Source: Aralia elata (Eukaryota; Streptophyta; Magnoliopsida; Apiales; Araliaceae). Taken from it: a stretch of DNA of 64,000 nucleotides. Within the stretch, counting starts at the first letter, position 1; each line of letters opens with the position of its first letter. Shown one piece after another: positions 54,789 through 64,000 of this stretch. The stretch is from positions 39,427,990 through 39,491,989 of the forward strand of contig CM068386.1 of assembly GCA_034770075.1 (NCBI GenBank). The letters run 5' to 3'. Under the pieces are notes generated by a model. It saw only the letters and a program-made list of their open reading frames with translations, was not told the origin of the DNA and made no database searches. The translations under genes were made by a program, and so were the position numbers.

Positions 54789-57700
54789 ATAACCTAGGTT
54801 TAGCGATCCTAAAGTTTATAACCTACAGCTCTGATACCAACCTGTGACGTCCTCAAAATTCGGGTCTCCAACTACCCGGATCTGGTCATCACGATCCAAT
54901 ACAAACATTCACCTCTATAACATATGGTAACTAAATGCGGAATATAATATACATATGTTGTTCATTACAAAGGTGTTGCTAGTCCCAAGATACAATAACC
55001 TTAAATACTTAACACAAATCCGTACCCCAAATAAATATCAGGGTTTAAATTACATTAATAGTAATTAACTATACATAAGATTAAATCAGTTACGTGAAGC
55101 CTATCACTTCATCTTTTCTTTACCCTTGCTCTTTCCTGATGTCTCGGGTTTAGCTGCAATGGAGTCATGATATAGCAAGGGTGAGCAACGAGTTTGCTCA
55201 GCAAGTTTAAAGTACAACAATAAAGGATATATCATGATGAAGGGAATATAGAAAGGGAATTCAACAATATAATTATCAGAAGCAAGAACAATTATTGTTT
55301 TTAAGACAATTGATAGTCAAGTAGACTCTGAACAATAACTTTCAAAGGAGTCAATAGCTGGTTGACCCTTTGGTTACTGGCTACAAAATAAGTATTTGAG
55401 GGGATCAGCCTCGCGTACGCTATGTATATGTATAACATTTAACTCTGCTGTTTGTACCTTATATACGGTACCTGGGGTATTCCCCTATAATAAAAGGGGT
55501 GTTCATTCAGTCTAAGAGTCCTTACCATTGATTGGTTCGGATAGTTTTATAAATTCTCACATACTTGCCTGACCGAAACAAGGGTTCAGACTTAATCATG
55601 AATAGTTCATGAATTTCGGAACTTTAATAAATGTACGAATTCAAATGCATCGAATGCGATTGTCAATAATATCATAGAGGTGGAATAACTGTAAATTAAT
55701 TTAAACCACTTAAGCATTCTTAGAATAAAATTTCAAGCCACAGTCCGATAGTAGCCTGCTCGAATGAAAAGAAACTTGCAACAATTAAAGTTTCGATATA
55801 AAGAACTTGCTCAATGTAAAAGTTGAGTAAGATGAACTTGTCTGTTTGCTCAGCTACAGCTAAATTTTAGCTTTACTTAATCGACTTTGGATGACCTATC
55901 ATTGGATAAAATCGACTTATCAATTAATATGGCATAGTGTATATTGGTACACCTTCTTATGCTATTTATTTTACAGACGAACAGTTCATATAGCATATAA
56001 GTCAATAGATCAGTCTCAACCCCATAGAATACTTAATTGATCTGTAGACTGAGAAATTATTTACTAACAATGGTTCTCTTAAATGATAAACACTTATAAC
56101 TGTTTTAATCCTATATAATATTTTATTAACTCTATTGACATTTAATTAATATTTAACATTAGCTAAACAGAAATTAATTAAATAACCTTTAGCTATTGTA
56201 AAAAAAATGAGTAGTAGCTAATCATGATTACTCCTTATTAGAACATTCATATAGGTAATCCTTGATTGTCTTTGATCTATTTGGTTAATAGGCCCCATTT
56301 ATTATTTATAAAAATAAATTTATCAGTACATCTCTAGGTAATAGTGACTAGTAATTACTAAGTTATTTAATTTTAGTTGCTCTTAGCTACCATCCACTTT
56401 CAAGGGTAATTAAGTAATTATCACCCCTCTTTCTTCATTTAACATTAATTAAGTAGTTAATTTATAACTCTTACTCATGCTTAATCATTATTTGATAATA
56501 GCCCAATAATAATTAAGTAATTATCATCTTTATTATTTAATAATTAAATAATTTAATTATTAACCTTATTCGTACTCAATTATTATTTAATATTAATTAA
56601 ATAATAATCAACTATTTATTATTATTATTTTTTTATACATAACGAGTAATTATCTTATGAACTTACCCATACATAAGTATTAATTAAATAATAATTAAAT
56701 ATTTATTATCTTTATTTATTATTTATTGTTAAACAATAAATAATTATTTCATTAACTATATTCATACTTAATTATTATTTACTATTAATTAAATAATAAT
56801 TAAATACTTATTATTTATTATTATTTAAAGTTAGATAATAAGAAATTATTTTATCAACTTTACTCATATTTGATTATCAAATTATACTCAAATATTTATT
56901 ATCCTTATTTATAATAATATCAAATAATAAATAATTAGTTTCATTTACTTCACTCATACTTAATTATTAATAATAATTAAATATTTATTTCCTTTATTTA
57001 TAAAAATAATTAATTGTTTATTAGTGGGTTCTTAATTCAAATAGTAGCTAATAAATAAATCTGATGGTACTACACCTAACTACTATTAATAATATTAATA
57101 ATAGTTAAATAATCATTAACCCTAGTTTGTTTGTTGTTTGAATGAACCAAAGCATTACTTACCTAGTAAAAAAAAAATATTTCAAGTATTACAAGGTTTG
57201 TTGAGTAATTAAGTCACTCGATTACAGTAATTTAGTTGTTTGCCAAGGTAATACCATGCTGAGTTTTCTGCACAAGATGCATACTCACCCACTGATTCGA
57301 GGCTTGCAACAGCACTTACTATTACCTTCAATACCACAGTTGGCCTAATACACGAGCCGCAACAAGACACTAGAAATTTTAAGCCTAACAGGTTACTAAC
57401 TAGGCAGCTAACAAGCGGATTCTCACTGACATTTCAATAAACACCTGCCGTGCAACCTAAAACATAATATTGATCCATTAAATGTGCAAGACCATGCTGC
57501 CGAACCTTATGGTTCTTTAACATACAGAGTTCCAACCAAGCAGTACAACCAAATTTTTCAACAAGGAACTACACAGTACCATACCAGATTTCCAAACCCA
57601 ATCAATATAGTACAAGGTTCGAGTTCCAATTCAAAGCAATACAAAGAACAATTTAATCCAATATAGGGAAACAAAATACCCCAAGCGCAGAAGGAAGAAA

Positions 57701-58944
57701 ATAAATAAAAAAAATAACACAAACGAACTAGCGCAGTAGCTCGGTGGAACCATGGTTGTACCTTGAGGTCGAATCGGGTCGGATTGGGGCCCTAGTTGCC
57801 GTCCTCCTCCTTCTCCCAAAATAGGTGACGAAGCCGGACATTCACCACCGTTCACCCGCGTTTGATCTCCCCTGTTTCCTCTCCTCTTCGATCTCCTTTC
57901 CTCCCTCTAATTTTAGGCTTACAATTTTTGGCAGCCTTGGTTTAGGGTTTGTGAAGGCGTCAATTTATAGTAGAAAAATTATCCAACTCGTTGGATATTA
58001 CCTTGCTTGACAGGCAATACCCAAGGGTTAGAGGGGTAGGCTGTCGATCGATTGTCTCTGTCAGCCCCATCCCAGCCAACCGCGAAATCGCCGACAAGCC
58101 TCGAGCCGCGCGCTCCCATCCGTCAGTCGCCGGTCGCCTTCAACCCCTTGGTCCGTTTGATGGCTGCTCGGTCGGTGATATTCTCCTTCAGTCCAACGGT
58201 CGGCCTCCTTTTGCTATCGCCGGCTTCCCTTCTCGTCCGTTCGACTGATCGGTGACTTGAGTCTAGCTAGGTTCGACCACTTGATAGCCTAGGCTGATAG
58301 GATTTTTCCCCCAAATCGATTTTGCTGATCTGAACCCCTCCCAATTGAACTTGCCGGTTATTTCCTTAATCCCACCGGTCGCCCAAACGGATCTAACCCG
58401 GCTGGAAGAATTGGAATGGGCTCAAAGGAAATGGGTTTGATTTGGCCGGAAAGGATTTGGGCTCAACCCAATAGGGTTGGGCCGGATGAATTAAATAGGA
58501 AACGGCCCAATAGGAATTAAAAAGGAAATTAGGTTCAGCCCTATAAAATTTTGGGTCAATAGAAATAAAGGAAAATAGTCCAACTTGTTTATTAAAATTA
58601 TTAACACTATGCTCCTAATATTTAAATTGAATAAATGATTCAACTTATTAATTATTTATAATATTTATTTCAACGATAATTCCTAATGCAGATTATTTAA
58701 ATCCGATAATAGTAAAATGAATTCATTTATTAATTTTCTTCCAAATTTTCTTGCAATTAAATCCTTAGGGTTAACTCACTAATTTATTCAAACTATTAGT
58801 GAGCCCCCTTTTAGGCAAAGAAAATTATTGGACCATGTATTAAATAATAATACCTACATGTATCCAATTAAATTCGTAAAATTAAATAAAACGAATTTCA
58901 TATATCAAAATAAATTGTACAAGGCTTAAAATTTCTTGGACATT

Positions 58945-58947
<3 letters not shown>
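54789..58947 (-). mobile_element. Tekay copy A3: 5' LTR and first bases of the leader
   Basis: The LTR is 54843-58947 (+ TGTGACGTCC…GGACATTACA; 4105 bp), same family as A1. 54789-54842 is the leader with the PBS; it matches the A1 leader (37240-37300) up to the insertion point of C. Everything beyond is lost. The AT-rich array (56420-57130) and GC-richer block (57990-58260) correspond to those in A1; ORFs there are not genes. Confidence 0.9.
54828..54839 (-). other. Primer-binding site of A3
   Basis: Minus strand TGGTATCAGAGC, exact match to the initiator-Met tRNA 3' end, three bases from the LTR. Confidence 0.88.

Positions 58948-58986
<39 letters not shown>
58948..58986. repeat. (AT)n microsatellite at the A3 LTR edge
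   Basis: About 19 AT dinucleotides directly after the LTR's ACATTACA end. An AT-rich run was either the insertion target or expanded afterwards; it hides any target duplication. Confidence 0.95.
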
Positions 58987-58987
<1 letters not shown>

Positions 58988-59358
58988 GCGTCGTATTAAA
59001 CATACATCATCATGTATAATAATATATTATTATATAATTAGCATGCAGATATAGAATACTATATTCTACTTGAGATGATTATGGACTTAATTCTAGTTTG
59101 AGTAGCTCGAACCACCGAGTGAACCAAAAGGTCAAACCTAGGGTGTAAGAATAAAATTTGAATATAACTATTACATTCAACCGGGGCTCTATTACAAATG
59201 GGTCTTCAATGCTCTTGCTCTTCAGCTCCAATTTCCTAAATAATTCTATAAAATCCTATTACAAACTATTTTTAATAAAACAGAAACTTTGATCAGCAGT
59301 CAAGGGAAAATACATAGGAAGGAGATAGAATTTACATCAAAAAATTAGATAGGCAAGG
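58987..59358. other. Unassigned sequence between A3 and D
   Basis: About 370 bp, AT-rich, no ORF and no match to other parts of the window. It ends CAAGG (59354-59358) next to LTR D. It could be older host or repeat DNA. Confidence 0.4.
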
Positions 59359-61281
59359 TGTAACGCCCCAAAAATCGGGACTAACTTAATCCAAAATTAG
59401 GACTAATCTTAATCCCGACCTTGTGCGTTAGATACTATTTTGATTTAGCTTTACATCATACAAGGATGAAATAACAGCTAAAAATGCGGATAATTAAAAC
59501 TTTTCTTACTTCTTTCTATCGTTCCCTGAATTGCAACCTTTACGATTTCCTATATTTTATAATCGCATTTATTTTTTGATACATCTTATCAGAGTAAAAA
59601 TGAGTATGTACAACACATCCTCAATACCAAATCTTTCTTATATAATATTATCTTTATACAACTTTATATTACAAAGCAATCCCCACAATACAATCTTATT
59701 TCAAAGCAAACATTCCCTTTTTATTGAATATTTCAAATTGTATACATCTGTCAATTTATACATTTCAAAACTATCAACTTCTAATTTAAGAAAGTGTATT
59801 CTTTCGCATGTCGTCTAATCTTCATTGTTCGGATAGCAAGTAATATTGTCTTGCATCATTAACCTGCAAAAAGTTTATTTTTGCAAGATTAAGCTCGACA
59901 GCTCAGCAAATCTAACAGCTTTCATATCGCACATAGCACATAATTTCATGATCAGTGTATATATCATAATCATTCTAATATATCATACATGTTGCATTTC
60001 ACATATCAAATATAAAGATTGAGTTCCTAACTCAATCAATTAGTCATAATTTGACTTTCGAAGTTCATATACGTATCATACGTAATTCAACATGTTAATT
60101 GCAGTACAGTTTACAAGTAATCAATATCGAGTTCATACAACATATAGGAACTGAAAGACTTGCCTCGACTTGCATTTATACGTCCCTTGAACGTCCATGA
60201 TTAAATTTCCATTCGTCAGTTAAAATCCTCTGTACATTATGCTTCGTCGTATTTCCTAAACATATAAGTTCACATACATGTATCAATTAGTCACATAGTC
60301 AATGCACATTTTTGAATTACATTAACTCTTTTTCGTTTCTTATAATGTTTGAGTTATCGGACATAATACACCATTTATGTCATTTACTTCTTGTTGTGGC
60401 ATTTCGATGCTTGAGCATCACGTGCCCATCTTGGTTCATGCGAGTGTTCAAGCGATACGCTCGTACGTACGGTCAACGCCTCTTTACGTTCTTTACGTAT
60501 ATATTGATACATCTTTAGTCAACTTTCAAATTGGTTTCGTTTCAAAACTTCGTTTTGTTTTCTACACTTTCACTTAAGTTTTTTTTAATAAACTTGTTTC
60601 TTGATTCCATCATTTCATAATTAGGGTAATTTAGATTTCCTTATGTTTGTTATATCAAGTCTTGAAAGGTATTAAACATGTGCATCCAAGTCACTATGTT
60701 AATCAAACCATTCTTGAAATTCTACAGTTCCAACGCGGTCGCGCTGGAAATAGGCTTGAAAGAGGCGTGGCGGCGGCGTGCCTATTCCTTCGACTTTTCT
60801 GAGACAGGGCGCGACAATGCCCGATTTAAGCTTGGATGTGGCGCGGCTGCGCCACATCGACGGAGTTCAATTTCAGCTCTGTTTTTTGCAAATTTCTGAT
60901 GCTCCTCATACTACCTTTATACTACCTTCTTAGCTTGGTTTAAAGCACATGTACACTTAGAGTTAACTTATAACTCACGTACGTAATATCACAAAATCAA
61001 CAACAATTTCTTATATTTTGACAAAATATTTTCATCGAAACCTTTTATCAAATACGTAGCAGGCATAATTTTAGAAACTTAATTTCCATACTTATTTACA
61101 TATGGTTTGCCCAGATTTCTACATAGAAATCTTTCCTTATGCTTCTTATAACATATACTTTCAATTTCTCAACCAATTCCACAACTAATTCGCGTAAATA
61201 TATACAAATTTTACATATGAATCTATCTAATTATTAGAACATAGCAAGAGTATAAGTATTACCTCTTGATGGATGTGTTCT
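59359..61281 (-). mobile_element. Tekay-type LTR D, sense-strand 3' part
   Basis: Starts TGTAACGCCCC on + (sense end GGGGCGTTACA), the same kind of terminus as A and F. A CAGCTCAGCAAATC block near 59900 corresponds to the CTGAGC landmark of the other LTRs. It is interrupted at 61281 by LTR E and runs out of the window. No PBS is seen left of 59359, so it is probably a solo or truncated copy. Contains a GC-rich hairpin region at 60735-60860. Confidence 0.6.
60835..60858. repeat. Perfect 10-bp hairpin in LTR D
   Basis: GATGTGGCGC (60835-60844), loop GGCT, GCGCCACATC (60849-60858). It sits in a GC-rich patch within AT-rich LTR sequence. Confidence 0.85.
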
Positions 61282-64000
61282 TGTGACACCCCCAAATTCA
61301 GGTACCAATACCTCGAATTTGGTGCTCACGATAAAATACATCCATACATCTCTAAACAACATAAATCAACTAATGCGGAATAAAATAAACATATGTTGTT
61401 CATTACAAAAGGTTCACTACGGTCCCAAGGTCTATAACCTTAAATAAATACATCGCAGAATACATTAATAATACAAAACTATTCCACGATTACATAACGG
61501 GATAGTACATATAACTATTCCTTAAGCTTTCCTTTGCCTTTGTCCGCTTTGGAACTCCCCGGCTTAACTGCAATAGGTTCATGATATAGCAAGGGTGAGC
61601 AACTACTTTGCTCAACAAGTTTAAAGGCAAGAGTGAAGATATATCATGAATGAATAAGAATAATAACTGTATAGATCAATAATTTATGAACATTGATGAC
61701 GTAGCTGAAATGACATAATCAAAGTCCAAATGAAACAATGAATAATGATTATTTACTGCTGAGTGGTCCAACCGACCATGAACTTTTGGCCAAAGAGTCA
61801 ATCATTCAACTAACTCTTTTAAAAACCTGGCCCCGTCAGTTGTACTCAAGGGGATCAGCCTCTTGTACACCATGTGTATGCATAACATTTAACTCTAACT
61901 GCATCGAATAACCGACACATTATAATCCCCTAATAAGGGTTGCTCTCTCAGTCCAAGAATCCGCACCAACAATCGGTTTGGATAGCTTTTAAAAATAATA
62001 ACCTGTACATGTCTAGCCGAAACAAATGGTATAGACTATTTCCTTAAACAGTTCATGAATAAAGAACTTAAACGTTTCACAGTCCAACAACAGATAATGA
62101 ATTCAAATGCATAAGCTGCGAATATCAATAATTATCTTGGAGATGGAGTAATTGACAATAATTAATCCACTAATATGATTCAAAAGTAATAACTCCATTT
62201 GAGTCATGAAACTTGCAACAATATACAACACCTGTATAAAATATGAAACCTGCTCAAAATATAATTCGAGGAAGGTTAGGGAAAACTTGTCCAACACAAG
62301 GGTTTGACAAGCGTTAGGAAACTTGCATTCAATATGTAGAAAGAATGAAGTTAGGGAACTTGCCTGAAGCGCTGCTACAATATACAACACACGCTCCTTA
62401 ATATCCTACACAATTAGGTACATATTCACATACAATTAGTCACATACCGGATATCAAATATTTGTTTATACAACTCTATAATGTCTCATTCATATAAGAA
62501 ACAAAATATTAAACAAGGTTATACCCACTAGTTACGGCGTTACGACGCTTGCACGTCTATACGCCAAACTTGCCTATTCGAATTCCTAAGCGACACGCAA
62601 TTGCGTACGCCTAACACGCCCATTCGATTTATCTAATACTCATTGGTTAATACTAAGTATTATTATAATACAGAACAATCATGTTTTAGGACTTAGAACA
62701 TTGTCTTATATTGTTGGAAACAATACACGTTGCACGCGCATTACCGATGCCCTCCGTTTGCATAACAATCCTAAAAACAGCAAATTTCAAAATTGTTCCA
62801 GGTATTAAATTTCAATTCTAATTATGTTGTAGGTCTATCTCTAAGCTTTTCGGATCATCTTGAATCGCCCAAATCCGAGTCCGTATGAGAAAGTTATGGT
62901 CATTTTACTAAAAGGTGTTCATGCTGGAAATTTTGGATACAGGCAGTCGGCGGGGCCTCCGTGAGAATCAGCGAGGCTGCGCCAATCAGGGCAGCGAGGC
63001 CTTGGTGAGGAGCAGCGAGGCTGCACCAATGACCAGCGGGCTTGGCAAGGCCTCGGTGAGGATCAGCGAGGCTGCGCCAATGCCCAGAATTGCAGACTTG
63101 CCACCTTCGTGCAATCCGACCTTTCTTCACTCCAACCTCCATAACTTCTTCTATACACGTTCAAATTGGTCTGTTCTAGAATCTATGGACTCCTAAGACA
63201 TAGGGCTACAACATATCAAAAATTTAGAGTTATTCATTAACATTAACATGGCCAAATCTTAGGCCAAAGTATCAACTCATGCTATATTTTCGTGTTCTTC
63301 GTGTTCTTCGTGTTCTTTACGAAAATCATCACCAAATCTTTGTTTTAATCCCTTTTTACTCCATTCCAACTGGGTTAAACTCATAACCCATGGAAGTACA
63401 ACATCATAACAACAAACAAATCAAACAAATACGAAATCATAGCTACAAGGTCCTCTAAATCGTCCAACAGTCCAAAGTTCATGTTTTGTCCATTGTTCTT
63501 GCTCCATTAAGCCAAGGTATGGATTTCTTGCGTTTTTATTCCACTTTGATGTTATTAATGTCTTATATAACCTCTTAACAACATTTACAAACATCCAACA
63601 CAAACAAAAACAACAAGAATCGCAGCAAAGATCATCCATGAGCTAAAAAGCTCCAAAAACCTTCAAAACTCGAAAATCTTCACCAAATCAAATGAAATCA
63701 GTTTTGGTTGATGGTTTACCTCTACAAATCTCTTCTAGAGGTTAAGAAGACTGCTAGGCTTTGCTTTGAGTCCTTCTTGCTTGCTTTGGCTTTCTTCTCT
63801 TCTTCACCCGTGCCTCTCCTTTCTTCTTCCTTCAAGTTTCTTCCTCTTCTTCTTCCTTTGTTCTTGTTCTTCAGCACTTTCTCTCTCTAATAGCAGCTCT
63901 CTCCCTCTCTCTCTCTCTATTAGCTGATGGTAGTTTGAATGGGATGCAAGAGAGAATTGGAAAATGATTTAGGAGTAGTGGAGGAGTGAATTAGGGAGAA
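61282..64000 (-). mobile_element. Tekay-type LTR E, partial (runs off the window)
   Basis: Starts TGTGACACCCCCAAATTC on +; in sense the end is GAATTTGGGGGTGTCACA. The CAATAGGTTCATGATATAGC stretch and CTCAACAAGTTTAAAG (61570-61620) match A1 24650-24700. Later sequence is diverged from A1. No PBS precedes 61282, because it lies inside D. Contains a short repeat at 62957-63085 and a CT-rich tract at about 63880-63922. ORFs are spurious. Confidence 0.7.
62957..63085. repeat. Three imperfect copies of GTGAGNATCAGCGAGGCTGC in LTR E
   Basis: The motif occurs near 62962, 63004 and 63057, each followed by CCAAT. A GC-rich island in an AT-rich LTR, comparable in position to the hairpin cluster in D. 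Confidence 0.7.

Noticed and set aside
59531..60899. ORFs of 60-95 residues in LTR D
   Set aside because: AT-rich, no recognisable motif, inside LTR sequence.

Overview
This is plant nuclear DNA, probably from repeat-rich heterochromatin of a eudicot. Nearly every base can be assigned to Ty3/gypsy LTR retrotransposons nested in one another. The evidence is gag/pol domains of three plant lineages (Tat/Ogre, Tekay chromovirus, Athila-like), TG...CA long terminal repeats of 1.4-4.1 kb, plant-type primer-binding sites, 5-bp target duplications and GT-AG introns. I see no ordinary host gene, rRNA or tRNA gene.

Layout. 1-2794: 3' part of a Tekay-type LTR (F1) carrying a + oriented solo Tat LTR (563-2652, target duplication ATGTA). 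2795-3262 and 21344-23510: a second AT-rich Tekay-type LTR (F2) split by an 18-kb Tat/Ogre-type element (B1, 3263-21343, minus strand). B1 encodes gag-protease, RT/RNase H, a second RNase H and integrase on the minus strand. Between integrase and the 3' LTR, on the opposite strand, it carries two further genes: a plant-mobile-domain (PMD) gene with two introns (7381-9352) and a DUF7745-like gene (9563-11130). 23511-24331: RT fragment of another Tat copy (B2). 24332-39386: a Tekay chromovirus (A1) inserted in B2. About 7.4 kb of A1, B2 and the adjoining Tat copy B3 is inverted (31990-39386), so the two 4-kb A1 LTRs now face each other. 39385-49043: rest of B3, with decayed PMD and DUF7745 genes and an intact RNase H-integrase ORF. 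49044-54788: Athila-like element C with gag-protease but no RT/integrase, inserted in the 5' leader of Tekay copy A3 (54789-58947). 58948-59358: (AT)n and unassigned sequence. 59359-61281 and 61282-64000: two more Tekay-type LTRs (D, E), E inside D.

How the parts work together. B1 and B3 are the interesting units. A conventional Tat gag-pol on one strand, with an Ogre-like in-frame intron between protease and RT, is combined with a two-gene cassette on the other strand. A 35-bp-modular tandem array and GCCGCAGAT/ATCTGCGGC palindromes lie next to the cassette, and the same palindromes sit in the LTRs. Between B1 and B3 the PMD coding sequence differs mostly at silent sites, so the antisense protein appears to have been under selection. 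Host PMD proteins (MAIN/MAIL1) are linked to transposon silencing, so an interfering role is conceivable, but that is inference.
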